Source: Cellvibrionales bacterium UBA4451 (GTDB lineage Bacteria; Pseudomonadota; Gammaproteobacteria; Pseudomonadales; Porticoccaceae). Taken from it: a stretch of 64,000 nt of DNA. Location of the stretch: positions 62,001-126,000 of the forward strand of contig DGPB01000002.1 of NCBI GenBank assembly GCA_002390285.1. Direction: 5' to 3'. Positions 19,589-28,813 of this stretch are shown piece by piece (positions within the stretch are counted from its first letter, which is position 1; the number at the start of each line of letters is the position of its first letter). Under the pieces are notes generated by a model that saw only the letters and a list, made by a program, of their open reading frames with translations, did no database searches and was not told the origin of the DNA. Made by a program: the position numbers and the translations under genes.

Positions 19589-20356
19589 TTAAAAGCCATC
19601 TTTCCAGCGACGAATGATGGTAAAGACATCACTTTCTGACATCGTGACTTGCCCGCTATACTGTTCTGCAGCTTGTATTACACTGGGCTGGCTGGATCTT
19701 AGGAATGGGTTTGAGGACAACTCTACAGCCAGTGTCGAGGGTACCGTTGGTTGCCTTTGTTGACGTTGTAGTTGTACCTGTAGGACTCTTTGTTGCAATG
19801 TTTTATTCTCTGGCTCTACGGCCAAGGCAAATTTCAGATTAGCTTCAGTGTACTCATGGGTGCAGTAGACAAGTGTTTCACTGGGTAGTCCCGCTAGGCG
19901 AGACAGGGAATGCCACATTTGCTCAGGTGTTCCTTCAAACAAACGGCCACAGCCACCTGCAAATAAGGTATCGCCGCAAAAGACTAATGGTTCGGTAGCA
20001 GAGAAATAAGCGATATGGTCCAAGGTATGACCTGGTACAGCTAATACATCAAATGAAATGGGGTCTAGCTTCAGAGCGTCGCCGTCTTTCAGAATATGGG
20101 TAATTTGAGGTATACCTTCAGGGCCATAAACGGGAATTGGAGATGTTTCGAGTAACTGATCGATACCACCCACATGGTCGGGGTGGTGATGGGTCACAAT
20201 AATGCCCTCTAACGATAGATTTAGCTTATCCAGGACCTCTAATACGGGTTTGGCATCACCGGGATCGACAACATAGGCTTTATGGTCGTCCGGCTGATGA
20301 AATAGCCATATATAATTGTCTGTAAAGGCAGGGATCGCATGAACAACTAGCGGCAT
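19589..20356 (-). CDS. gloB: Hydroxyacylglutathione hydrolase (glyoxalase II)
   Basis: 255-residue metallo-beta-lactamase-fold enzyme that splits S-D-lactoylglutathione to D-lactate and glutathione, the second step of methylglyoxal detoxification. Metal ligands are visible in THHHPDHVGG (about residues 55-64), in PGHTLDHIAYF and in FCGDTLFAGGCGRLFEG, with the distal His in YCTHEYTEANLKFA. The C-terminal substrate-binding helix region ends RRWKDGF. Divergent from the neighbouring methyltransferase. Confidence 0.96.
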   Translation of the reverse strand: MPLVVHAIPAFTDNYIWLFHQPDDHKAYVVDPGDAKPVLEVLDKLNLSLEGIIVTHHHPDHVGGIDQLLETSPIPVYGPEGIPQITHILKDGDALKLDPISFDVLAVPGHTLDHIAYFSATEPLVFCGDTLFAGGCGRLFEGTPEQMWHSLSRLAGLPSETLVYCTHEYTEANLKFALAVEPENKTLQQRVLQVQLQRQQRQPTVPSTLAVELSSNPFLRSSQPSVIQAAEQYSGQVTMSESDVFTIIRRWKDGF

Positions 20357-20483
20357 AGTTTGTACCAGTGGTTTTGAAGGATTATATTCCCCATACTAAA
20401 CGAATTGATGTGGGTAGTATAAATAGTGGCCTTGAAGTCGAATAATAGAAGCAGGGGTAATCAATTGGGAATGCGGAGTAAGC

Positions 20484-21302
20484 ATGCGTAACTTATTCCC
20501 AATCTCAAAGGCATACTTCGATGGTAAGCATCGTGTCATGCCTTTAGCCGAAGCCCAAGCATCCCTAGAGAGCTGGTTTCAGACCCACAACGGGCGCTAT
20601 TTACTTGAACGCGAACAACGGGCGCTGCATCGAGTCATGCCTGAGATGGGTGCCCATAGGATGATGCATCTGGGGGTTACACCACACCAGTTACTCACGG
20701 GTGAATTTAACCACCTTCACAATTTTTCGATTGGTGCTGCAGCAGAATACCCGGGTGATAGTGAGGTGGTCTCTGATTACGATGCTTTACCATTGCCCTC
20801 GGAGACGGTTGATACGGTATTGCTTCATCATGCACTGGAGTTTTCTCAATACCCTCACGAAGTATTAAAAGAGGTCGCCCGTGTGCTGACACCCTGCGGG
20901 CATATGGTGTTGGTGGTGTTGAACCCTATCAGCTTTTTTGGTTTGACCAAATGGCCTGCCAGACTGCTTTCAACGCAGGCTGTTTGGCGTCATCACAGTC
21001 TGCGGCATCGTCGGCTGCTGGATTGGTTAAGGTTATTAAATTTTCAACCCATTAAAGCCGTGTCTGGGGGATTTCCTATGCCATTACTATGGCCGAGGCC
21101 TGATAATGACGTAGGGTTTATGGAAAGAATTGGTCAAAAATATGGATTGCCTTGGGGTGCATTTTATATGGTTGTTGCCCGAAAATACGTTGCTAAACCC
21201 ATGCTGCTTGGTTCCAGACGACGGAAATTTATTCGTATTCCGGCTGTGCCAGCGGTAAAAAAGAACAGTGTTATTAAAATGCCTTTTTCAGGAGAAAAGT
21301 AG
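20484..21302 (+). CDS. SAM-dependent methyltransferase (class I)
   Basis: 272-residue protein with the C-terminal half of a class I methyltransferase fold: a LPLPSETVDTVLLHHALEF segment (motifs II/III region) and VARVLTPCGHMVLVVLNP. The N-terminal SAM-binding loop is degenerate, as usual in this family. Genes of this type sit between gloB and rnhA in many gammaproteobacteria, but the substrate is not known to me. The start has GGAG six bases upstream. The stop TAG touches the TTG start of rnhA, so the two are cotranscribed. Confidence 0.85.
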   Translation: MRNLFPISKAYFDGKHRVMPLAEAQASLESWFQTHNGRYLLEREQRALHRVMPEMGAHRMMHLGVTPHQLLTGEFNHLHNFSIGAAAEYPGDSEVVSDYDALPLPSETVDTVLLHHALEFSQYPHEVLKEVARVLTPCGHMVLVVLNPISFFGLTKWPARLLSTQAVWRHHSLRHRRLLDWLRLLNFQPIKAVSGGFPMPLLWPRPDNDVGFMERIGQKYGLPWGAFYMVVARKYVAKPMLLGSRRRKFIRIPAVPAVKKNSVIKMPFSGEK

Positions 21303-21746
21303 TTGAAGGAATTAGAGATTTTTACCGATGGTGCCTGTAGAGGAAATCCAGGGCCCGGTGGATGGGGTGCATTACTACGTCACGAGGGTCATGAAAAAAC
21401 CATCTATGGTGGCGATTGTGAAACGACCAACAACCGTATGGAGCTTACTGCCGCTATTGAGGCATTAGCTGTATTGAAAGAACCCTCAAAGGTGGCTTTG
21501 ACGACAGACTCTCAATATGTACGCCAGGGCATTACCAGTTGGCTCGAAAACTGGAAGAAACGTGGTTGGAAAACGGCGAGCAAGCAGCCTGTTAAAAATG
21601 TCGATCTGTGGCAGCGTCTTGAAGAGGAAGCCTCCCGCCACCGGGTGGAATGGCATTGGGTTAAAGGGCACAGTGGTCACAGAGAGAATGATATTGCAGA
21701 CGAGTTGGCCAACCGTGGTATTGACGAGTTGATTGGTGTGCCTTAA
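21303..21746 (+). CDS. rnhA: Ribonuclease HI
   Basis: 147-residue endonuclease that removes RNA from RNA:DNA hybrids. All four catalytic acids are present: Asp9 ([12 protein letters not shown]), Glu47 (RMELTAA), Asp69 (TTDSQYV) and Asp133 (NDIADELAN), one less than in E. coli. The start is a TTG directly after the upstream stop codon, with GGAG about ten bases before; no ATG lies near. The KKRGWKT basic handle for substrate binding is present. Confidence 0.96.
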   Translation: MKELEIFTDGACRGNPGPGGWGALLRHEGHEKTIYGGDCETTNNRMELTAAIEALAVLKEPSKVALTTDSQYVRQGITSWLENWKKRGWKTASKQPVKNVDLWQRLEEEASRHRVEWHWVKGHSGHRENDIADELANRGIDELIGVP

Positions 21747-21801
21747 AGGCGATTATTCATGATTAGAAACACAACGTTTAACAGATAGAGAAATAAAAAT
21801 A

Positions 21802-22536
21802 ATGGTACGACAAGTTGTGCTGGATACAGAAACCACTGGTTTAGAAACGAGCCAAGATCATCGGATTATTGAAATTGGCTGCGTTGAATTAGTTAACCGC
21901 CGGTTGACGGGCCGCCGCTATCATCAATACATCAATCCCGAGCGGGACGTGGACCATGGGGCCATGGAAATCCATGGTATTACCGATGAGTTTCTTTTGG
22001 ATAAGCCCGTTTTTGCGTCCATCGCCGATGAGTTTCTGTCCTTTATTAAAGGCGCGGAACTGGTCATTCACAATGCCCCTTTCGATGTGGGCTTCATGAA
22101 TCACGAGTTTGCCAAATTAGAAGGATATGGCCAGGTATCTGATGTTTGTGATGTTGTCGATACGCTTGTTATGGCCCGACACATGCACCCCGGTCAGAAA
22201 AATAACTTGAATGCCCTGTGCAAACGTTATGGCGTAGATAACTCCCAGAGGGATTTACACGGGGCTCTGCTTGATGCAGAGATTCTCGGAGACGTTTACC
22301 TGTTGATGACGGGTGGACAAGTGGATTTGGTGCTAGGAGGTCAAAATAGTCAAGGCGGCAATAATGGCTTGGATGATATCCGCCGCCTTTCAAGTGAGCG
22401 GCCAGCCCTCAGGGTGATCCGTGCCAGTGAAGAAGAGCTTAGTTTACACAGCAATCAATTGCTCAAGATTGATCAGGTCAGTAATGGTGGTTGTGTCTGG
22501 CTGGCGGCGCCAGATGATGACGCCGCCGCAGAATAG
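21802..22536 (+). CDS. dnaQ: DNA polymerase III epsilon subunit (3'-5' proofreading exonuclease)
   Basis: 244-residue DEDDh exonuclease, the proofreading subunit of the replicative polymerase. ExoI is LDTETTGLE near residue 6, ExoII HNAPFDVGFMNHE, and ExoIII HGALLDAEILGDVYLLMTGG with the catalytic His. The C-terminal tail (about 185-244), which should bind the alpha subunit, is variable. rnhA and dnaQ are 55 bases apart on the same strand; this pair is conserved in proteobacteria. Confidence 0.96.
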   Translation: MVRQVVLDTETTGLETSQDHRIIEIGCVELVNRRLTGRRYHQYINPERDVDHGAMEIHGITDEFLLDKPVFASIADEFLSFIKGAELVIHNAPFDVGFMNHEFAKLEGYGQVSDVCDVVDTLVMARHMHPGQKNNLNALCKRYGVDNSQRDLHGALLDAEILGDVYLLMTGGQVDLVLGGQNSQGGNNGLDDIRRLSSERPALRVIRASEEELSLHSNQLLKIDQVSNGGCVWLAAPDDDAAAE

Positions 22537-22566
22537 TTTCAGGGTAAGATATAGGTGTAGAAGAGG

Positions 22567-24075
22567 TTACAGAACGTACATTACACACAGTGCACCAACA
22601 ATGGACAGAACGATGGTGTAGGGAAAGGCCATAATGACCATCCGACCGTAGGATAGCCGAATGAGTGGAGCCAATGCGGAGGTCAGCAGGAACAAGAACG
22701 CTGCCTGACCATTAGGTGTCGCAACGCTAGGGAGGTTTGTACCGGTGTTGATGGCTACAACCAACAGATCAAAATGCTCTCTCGTGATTTTCCCAGCATC
22801 CAATACCGCTTTAACCTCATTAATATAGACCGTTGCCACAAATACATTGTCACTAATCGCAGAGAGCACCCCGTTGGCGACAAAGAACATCACTGGTTGA
22901 ATACTCTGATCCATTTCCAGAACGGCGTGAATAATGGGTGAGAACAGGTGCTGGTCGTGAATCACCGCCACGATGGCAAAAAACACCACTAGTAATGCCG
23001 TAAATGGCAGAGCTTCTTCAAAAGCGTGACCGATGCGGTGTTCTTCGGTGATACCGTTAAAAGCGGTCAGTAGAACGATAACACTCAGACCGATCAGCCC
23101 TACTGGCGCCAAGTGGAATGCCAGACCAACAATTAGAAAAATAGCGACCAAAGCTTGAATGATCAGCGATACTCGGTGCTTGTTGGTCATTTTTTTGGAT
23201 TCTTGCTGGTCGAATTCCTCCAGCACGGCGCGTACGGTCTCGGGAAGTGTGGTGCCATAGCCAAACCAACCCAGCTTCTCCAGCAACACACAGGTGATCA
23301 ATCCGCAGAATAATACTGGTATGGTGACGGGTGCCATGACCAGAAAGAACTCGATAAAAGTCCATCCTGCTTTTTCAGCAATCAGTAGGTTTTGGGGCTC
23401 GCCCACCAGTGTCGTGACACCACCTAATGCGGTGCCCACCGCACCGTGCATAATTAGGCTTCGCAGAAAAGCGCGAAAGCCCTCCAGATCTTCGCGGTGG
23501 AATTCCAGTACCGTAGCATCGTTGGAATGATCATGGCCAAGTTCGTGATGAATCTCTTTTCCCGAGGCCACCTTGTGATATACAGAATAGAAGCCGATGG
23601 CGACACTGATTAGTACGGCGGTCACGGTCAGGGCGTCCAGAAATGCCGATAAAACAGCGCCGGCGATACAGAATAATAATGACAATACAGACTTGGATTT
23701 AACCCCAATCAGAATTTTGGTGAAGGTAAATAGAAGCAGGTCACGCATAAAATAAATGCCTGCCACCATAAAGATCAGTAAGAGAATAACTTCGAAATTG
23801 CCTAGAGCCTCGTGATAGACCGATTCTGGTTTAGTCATACCCAGAAGAACTGCCTCAATGGCGAGTAGGCCACCCGGTTGTAGTGGGTAGCATTTTAGGG
23901 CCATGGCTAGGCAGAAAATAAACTCGATGATCAACACCCAACCGGTGACAAAACTATCGACAGTGAATAAGAGAATTGGGTTTGCAACCAAAAAGGCCAG
24001 AATGGTGTATTTGTACCAATCGGGAGAGTTACCCAAGAAGTTTTTACTAAACGCCTGGAACATTGGCTGTTGCAT
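22567..24075 (-). CDS. nhaB: Na+/H+ antiporter NhaB
   Basis: 502-residue inner-membrane antiporter that expels Na+ in exchange for protons. The N-terminal region [11 protein letters not shown], then [34 protein letters not shown] and the C-terminal [19 protein letters not shown] are hallmark NhaB sequences. The ATG at 24075 (MQQPMFQAF) has AAGGA seven bases upstream and is preferred over an in-frame start at 24114. About 12 membrane segments are expected. It ends 30 bases from dnaQ, convergently. Its presence next to Na+-NQR fits a sodium-based energy budget. Confidence 0.96.
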   Translation of the reverse strand: MQQPMFQAFSKNFLGNSPDWYKYTILAFLVANPILLFTVDSFVTGWVLIIEFIFCLAMALKCYPLQPGGLLAIEAVLLGMTKPESVYHEALGNFEVILLLIFMVAGIYFMRDLLLFTFTKILIGVKSKSVLSLLFCIAGAVLSAFLDALTVTAVLISVAIGFYSVYHKVASGKEIHHELGHDHSNDATVLEFHREDLEGFRAFLRSLIMHGAVGTALGGVTTLVGEPQNLLIAEKAGWTFIEFFLVMAPVTIPVLFCGLITCVLLEKLGWFGYGTTLPETVRAVLEEFDQQESKKMTNKHRVSLIIQALVAIFLIVGLAFHLAPVGLIGLSVIVLLTAFNGITEEHRIGHAFEEALPFTALLVVFFAIVAVIHDQHLFSPIIHAVLEMDQSIQPVMFFVANGVLSAISDNVFVATVYINEVKAVLDAGKITREHFDLLVVAINTGTNLPSVATPNGQAAFLFLLTSALAPLIRLSYGRMVIMAFPYTIVLSIVGALCVMYVL

Positions 24076-24322
24076 GGGGTAATCCTTATGTTGTGGTCTA
24101 CTTATTTGGCCCAAACCAGAAGAAGAATAATGTTACTATTTTCACCTGATATATGGGGACGAACCGTATAACGGAGTAGGCTTTTTTGCAAGTATCGATA
24201 GGGGCTAAATAATTGGCTTGCCGTTATAAATCACTACTGAATTAGCGGGTGTGAGGGCTTTTTATAGAGAGGCCGATGCTTTTTTATAGATCATTGTTAT
24301 TCCGAGAGTAGGGTAGGTGAAT

Positions 24323-24382
24323 ATGAACACTGCTGAAGATGTGAGAGTACTTCTCTATGATCTTTTTGGTTGCACTCAATGA
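24323..24382 (+). CDS. Possible 19-codon leader peptide overlapping nudC
   Basis: ATG at 24323 opens MNTAEDVRVLLYDLFGCTQ and ends at TGA 24380-24382, which overlaps the nudC ATG (24379) as ATGA. AGGTGA lies just upstream. nudC itself has no ribosome binding site, so this short frame could deliver ribosomes to it. It may also be chance. Confidence 0.35.
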   Translation: MNTAEDVRVLLYDLFGCTQ

Positions 24383-25221
24383 CATTAACAAATGATTTCT
24401 ATCCATGCAGCAGTTTGCCAGAAGGCCCACTACTTGAGCCGCTACTGATTGCCGTTGCTGAGATGAAGTTGCTTTGTTTCGAGGGTACCCAGCGATTTCT
24501 CTTTGAGTCGATGCAGCTTCCTGTTGATAAGTGTGTTCATCAACATTTATTGGGACTCTACAATCAACGACCCTGCTATGTTGTTGATATTGGGGTTCTT
24601 TCCCGTATTCCTAACGATGCGCAATGGCGAGAGGTACGGTCATTATTGGGCCATGTTGATGATTTCCACTTTAATTTGGCTGGCCGAGCGACCCAGATCA
24701 TACAGTGGGATCGAGATCATCGTTTTTGCGGATGTTGTGGTAGCCCGACTACGCTTACAGACGGTGATCGCTCACGCTTCTGTCATAACTGTAATCAATT
24801 GTTTTATCCCCGTATCTCACCCTGTGCCATTGTTGTCATCACACGTGGAGAGCACTGCCTACTTGCATCTAATGCAGCTTGGGAAGGTAAGTTCTATAGT
24901 GCGTTAGCCGGGTTCGTTGAGCCTGGAGAAACGGTTGAACTCGCTTTGCAGCGTGAAGTGATGGAGGAGGTTGGGATAGAAGTAGACAATTTGAGGTATT
25001 TTGGTAGTCAGCCATGGCCATTTCCTGGCCAATTGATGTTGGGGTTCCATGCAACCTACAAAGGTGGTGATATTGAGGTTGATGGTAAAGAGATCGCTGA
25101 GGCGGATTGGTGGCACTACGATAACTTGCCGCCTTGCCCAAACCCTCGAACATTATCAGGGAAATTGATTCAACATTTCGTTGATAGCTGTAGAGAGAAG
25201 AAGGTGAATAATGCAATTTAA
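24379..25221 (+). CDS. nudC: NADH pyrophosphatase / NAD-decapping hydrolase NudC
   Basis: 280-residue Nudix hydrolase that cleaves NADH to NMNH and AMP and removes NAD caps from RNA. A four-Cys zinc site (CGCCGSPT ... CHNC, about residues 117-138) precedes the Nudix box GFVEPGETVELALQREVMEEVG (first and last residues given; catalytic REVMEE), followed by the NudC-specific SQPWPFPGQLMLGF. The start chosen is the ATG at 24379; an in-frame TTG lies three codons upstream. It overlaps the next gene by 11 bases. Confidence 0.95.
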   Translation: MTLTNDFYPCSSLPEGPLLEPLLIAVAEMKLLCFEGTQRFLFESMQLPVDKCVHQHLLGLYNQRPCYVVDIGVLSRIPNDAQWREVRSLLGHVDDFHFNLAGRATQIIQWDRDHRFCGCCGSPTTLTDGDRSRFCHNCNQLFYPRISPCAIVVITRGEHCLLASNAAWEGKFYSALAGFVEPGETVELALQREVMEEVGIEVDNLRYFGSQPWPFPGQLMLGFHATYKGGDIEVDGKEIAEADWWHYDNLPPCPNPRTLSGKLIQHFVDSCREKKVNNAI

Positions 25222-25864
25222 CCAGTCGACACTTATTCCAACCATTATCGGTATTTTTTTACTATTGTTCTCTCTGCGGATATTACTGAGAAGGACAATG
25301 ATAGAAGCGGTTTTTCGAGCAGTACTCGGCCTGGTACTGATGGCGGCTAGTGCCATTTTTTTACTCGGCAGCCTGGATTTGTTCAGCTACCGACAATTAC
25401 TTCAGGAAGAATCTGTTGCAACCCTTCGATTTGAAAAGCTCAAGACACAGACATATCGGGTCATTCTTGTCGATAACACCGGCCATCAATACCGTTATCA
25501 CCTAAAAGGGGACCAATGGCAGTTGGATGCGAGGCTGATCAGATGGCACCCAATATTCGCCAGTGCGGGTTTCAGCCCGCTGTATCGATTAGATCGACTC
25601 AGCGGACGGTACAGTAACTTGAGGCAAGAAATGAACGATGAACGCACTGCCCATAAGCTAGAGTTTAGCCCCTACGGAATAGATACTTGGGTATGGATAA
25701 AACGACTTCCCTGGTTATGGGAGTGGGTTGATGCTCAATATGGTACAGCGACGTTTCTTCCCATGGCTGATGGCGCGATTTATGAGGTAAAACTGGGTGT
25801 TGCCGGCCTAGTTGCGAGACCAGTAAATGACCTTGGTAAGGGGGCAGTAGAAGGCTGGCAGTGA
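25211..25864 (+). CDS. Conserved two-helix membrane protein of unknown function
   Basis: 217-residue protein with two N-terminal membrane helices (about 9-25 and 34-56) and a soluble C-terminal domain rich in aromatic residues (HLKGDQWQLDARLIRWHP, GIDTWVWIKRLPWLWEW). Proteins of this type are often labelled cation/multidrug efflux pump in gammaproteobacterial genomes, but nothing seen here supports a transporter. AAGGTG precedes its ATG, which lies 11 bases inside nudC; sohB follows 71 bases later, so the three may form one operon. Confidence 0.8.
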   Translation: MQFNQSTLIPTIIGIFLLLFSLRILLRRTMIEAVFRAVLGLVLMAASAIFLLGSLDLFSYRQLLQEESVATLRFEKLKTQTYRVILVDNTGHQYRYHLKGDQWQLDARLIRWHPIFASAGFSPLYRLDRLSGRYSNLRQEMNDERTAHKLEFSPYGIDTWVWIKRLPWLWEWVDAQYGTATFLPMADGAIYEVKLGVAGLVARPVNDLGKGAVEGWQ

Positions 25865-25935
25865 TACACTCGCCGACCAAGTTTAGCCCATCGATAGATG
25901 AGCAATGAGCGTAATGTAATAGAGGGAGTTTAAGA

Positions 25936-26961
25936 TTGGAATTTTTGATTCAATACGGTTTGTTTTTGGCCAAAGCAGTAACCATGGTTGTCGCTTTACT
26001 GATTGTAATTGGCACGATAGCGGGGCTCAGTAGCCGTGTCAGAAAACATCCGAAAGGTGAGCTTGAGGTTCACCGCTTAAATGAAGATTTTGAGCAGATG
26101 AATAATATCTTGCAGTTGGCAATGCTGAATCCTGCAGAGCAGAAGCAGCTGGCAAAAGAGAAAAAGAAAGAAGAAAAAATTCGCAAGAAAACAGTCTCAG
26201 AAAAAAAACGGGTTTTTTTACTCAATTTCAAAGGAGACATGCGAGCGTCTGCAGCAACTAATCTTCGTGAAGAAATCACCGCCGTACTAAGCCAAGCCAA
26301 GCCGGAAGATGAAATAGTGGTCAGATTGGAAAGTGCGGGAGGCATGGTTCACAGCTATGGCCTTGCCTCTAGCCAGCTTGATCGGATTAAAAAACAGGGT
26401 ATACCTCTTACCGTTTGCGTCGATAAAGTGGCCGCCAGTGGTGGTTATATGATGGCTTGTGTAGCGGATAAAATTCTAGCTGCCCCATTTTCTATCCTCG
26501 GCTCGATCGGTGTGGTCGCTCAGTTACCTAACTTTAATCGTTTGTTAAAAAAACATGATGTTGATGTAGAGCTACATACGGCTGGGGAATATAAAAGAAC
26601 TCTCACTATGTTTGGTGAAAACACCGATCAAGATCGAGAAAAATTTACCGAAGACCTGGAAGACACCCATCAATTATTTAAAGATTTTGTCAGTCAGCAC
26701 CGCCAGGCCGTCGATATTGACACGATTTCTACCGGTGAGATATGGCTGGGAACCCGTGCCCTAGAGATGTCATTGGTCGATGGGTTAATGACCAGTGACG
26801 AGTATTTGGTTGGCCTTTCATCGGATGCTGATATCTTTGAAGTTAAATATAGCCACCGGAAGAGTTTGCCAGAGAAAGTGGGGCTGGTGGCTGAAAATAG
26901 CACTGACCGACTATTGCTGCGTTGGTGGAATAGATTGCGCTCTACTCATTACTACTCTTAG
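25936..26961 (+). CDS. sohB: Probable inner-membrane protease SohB (S49 family)
   Basis: 341-residue serine protease of the signal-peptide-peptidase family. An N-terminal membrane helix (about 7-29), a charged Lys/Glu-rich linker (about 65-92) and an S49 catalytic domain follow. The nucleophile Ser is in KVAASGGYMMACVADKI and the Lys base in TAGEYKRTLTMFGENT. The start is a TTG behind AGAGGGAG; no closer ATG fits the conserved N-terminus MEFLIQYGLFLAK. Length matches E. coli SohB (349). Confidence 0.92.
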   Translation: MEFLIQYGLFLAKAVTMVVALLIVIGTIAGLSSRVRKHPKGELEVHRLNEDFEQMNNILQLAMLNPAEQKQLAKEKKKEEKIRKKTVSEKKRVFLLNFKGDMRASAATNLREEITAVLSQAKPEDEIVVRLESAGGMVHSYGLASSQLDRIKKQGIPLTVCVDKVAASGGYMMACVADKILAAPFSILGSIGVVAQLPNFNRLLKKHDVDVELHTAGEYKRTLTMFGENTDQDREKFTEDLEDTHQLFKDFVSQHRQAVDIDTISTGEIWLGTRALEMSLVDGLMTSDEYLVGLSSDADIFEVKYSHRKSLPEKVGLVAENSTDRLLLRWWNRLRSTHYYS

Positions 26962-27006
26962 CCTTCTCACGAATGTGCGAACAGGAAAACTGACCAAAAA
27001 TATTGG

Positions 27007-28173
27007 TTAGTTTCTCCTGAGCTTGTCTTTTACAGCAAGAGGGTTAGGGAAGTTGAATGTCACAATATAGCTGGATACTAGGAAGGTAAGAATGGCTGCT
27101 GCTTGAATCAGATGGGATGCGAGAACCCCAATCATTGAGGCATTATAGGCCACATAGGCTATTAACAGGGAAAACTCACTGATCTGTCCCAACCGGAAGC
27201 CGATATCCCAAGCCAGTACTTTTCTCTCACTCTGGCGCCCCAATAAAAACCGAAAGGTTGCGGGTTTCATCGCCAGCATCGCACCGCCAAGGATAATGGC
27301 TGCCAAGGCAATTTCAGGTAGAAGTCCCAGGTTAAATCCTGCTCCGAGCGAGAAAAAGAACATAATTAGGAAAAAGTCGCGTAACGGCTTAAGGGTCAAT
27401 GCAATATGCTGGGCTATGGGGCTGGAGGCAATCGTGATTCCGGCTAGAAAAGCACCAATTTCCCGAGATAGCCCAAGTACTTCTGCTAATTCAGAGAGAC
27501 CCATGCACCAGCCAATCGCCAATAGGAAGATGTATTCTCCTATTCGGTCATATTTGGCTATCAGTTTCAGAAGAATCCAGCGCACGAAGGCCCAGGCAAA
27601 AAGAATCAGCAGGGGGAGGGCCAACAGTGTGATGCCGACCTGCATAAAATCGATTTGCCCTCCTTCACCACTGAGTAGTACTAACAATACAAAAATGGCA
27701 AGGAAGTCTTGCATCAGCAGTAGGCCAATCATCATCTCACCGATGTGTCGGTGGTGGAGAATCGTGGTGGGTAACAACTTGATGCCAATAATGGTGCTGG
27801 AAAACATCATGGCCGCGCCAATGATGAGACTTTCAGTGATGGTATAACCAAATAAATAGGCAATCAAAAAGCCAACACCAGCAAAAGATAAGGAGCTTAT
27901 CAGCGTCACAACGGTGACTTTTCTTAGGGCCGTCATTAATGACTGTGGTTGTAGGTCTAACCCTAGTAGAAAGAGTAGGAAAATAATTCCGATTTCAGAG
28001 ATTCTAGATAGCAGGTGTATATCTTGTATCCACCCAAGACAGTACGGGCCGATCAAGGCACCCACAACAATATAGGCCACCAGTAATGGCTGTCGAGCAT
28101 AGATCGCAAGTGACGCCACCACAGCGGACCCGGTAAAAATTAAAAAGAACGATTCGATAACAGCTTCGTTCAT
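27007..28173 (-). CDS. Kef-type cation:proton antiporter, membrane domain only
   Basis: 388-residue CPA2 family transporter with about 12 hydrophobic segments and the family motifs ARQPLLVAYIVVGALIGPY, LFLLGLDL, and SREIGAFLAGITIASSP. It ends shortly after the last helix at KDKLRRN, so the C-terminal TrkA/RCK domain of full-length KefB/KefC (about 600 residues) is missing. Short forms are common and probably natural; no remnant of an RCK domain was seen downstream toward 26961. Likely K+/H+ or Na+/H+ exchange; the ion cannot be decided. ATG preceded by AAGGGG. Confidence 0.87.
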   Translation of the reverse strand: MNEAVIESFFLIFTGSAVVASLAIYARQPLLVAYIVVGALIGPYCLGWIQDIHLLSRISEIGIIFLLFLLGLDLQPQSLMTALRKVTVVTLISSLSFAGVGFLIAYLFGYTITESLIIGAAMMFSSTIIGIKLLPTTILHHRHIGEMMIGLLLMQDFLAIFVLLVLLSGEGGQIDFMQVGITLLALPLLILFAWAFVRWILLKLIAKYDRIGEYIFLLAIGWCMGLSELAEVLGLSREIGAFLAGITIASSPIAQHIALTLKPLRDFFLIMFFFSLGAGFNLGLLPEIALAAIILGGAMLAMKPATFRFLLGRQSERKVLAWDIGFRLGQISEFSLLIAYVAYNASMIGVLASHLIQAAAILTFLVSSYIVTFNFPNPLAVKDKLRRN

Positions 28174-28330
28174 AGTGATACCCCTTATGCGCTATTGTGA
28201 GGGAAGGGGTTAAAAGCGGCAAGGCTACTCAAGCCTGAATCTGTAAAAGGTATTTAGCCTGCTGACGTTCTGTAATTATAGACCACAATGCTTGAATGCT
28301 ACCTGTGCTTAGTTAGTAGCGGGCATGTGA

Positions 28331-28813
28331 TTAGCTTCTACGGAACAGAGGTTCGGGCTGATCAGCTGAACTTTGATAAGTGACACTAAAATCATTCAAG
28401 GAGGCTGCAGCCGCATCCAAGTCTATACCGTCTTTTAAGTCGAAAGAGTCAAACCCGCAGCGTTTTAAGTAAAAAAGCTGATCACGAATTGCGTTACCTA
28501 TAGCACGCAATTGCCCATTGAACTCATATCGTTCCTTTAGCAGTCTTCCTATCGAGAAGCCGCGGCCATCGACAAATGTTGGGAAGTTAACAGCAATAAG
28601 AGGGAATTGGTTTGCCTCTAAGCCAACAGCATCTACATCTTCATCACTATCAATCCAGAGCCCAGCACATTGCAAGTTAAGCGCTTCTTTATTGTCCAGC
28701 CAATACTGCATGGGCAGTAAAACCTTTGCCCTTGGTAACTCACCTGAGAAATCTTTGGGGATAATGACCCAGCTGTCATCAACAACCTGGCTACCTTTAA
28801 TGATCTTTGGCAT
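28331..28813 (-). CDS. DUF934 protein associated with sulfite reductase
   Basis: 160-residue protein starting MPKIIKGSQVVDDSW; the family motif is the run FPTFVDGRGFSIGRLLKERY followed by GNAIRDQLFYLKRCGFDSF. DUF934 proteins are nearly always encoded directly behind a CysI/Sir-type sulfite reductase and are presumed to help sulfite reduction, by an unknown mechanism. The ATG at 28813 lies 17 bases inside the cysI end, so translation is coupled. A frame open further upstream does not match the family N-terminus. Confidence 0.9.
   Translation of the reverse strand: MPKIIKGSQVVDDSWVIIPKDFSGELPRAKVLLPMQYWLDNKEALNLQCAGLWIDSDEDVDAVGLEANQFPLIAVNFPTFVDGRGFSIGRLLKERYEFNGQLRAIGNAIRDQLFYLKRCGFDSFDLKDGIDLDAAAASLNDFSVTYQSSADQPEPLFRRS

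Noticed and set aside
27007..28173. Truncation of the Kef-type antiporter as a damaged gene
   Set aside because: The frame ends cleanly after the last membrane helix and no RCK-like remnant follows; short natural forms are common.
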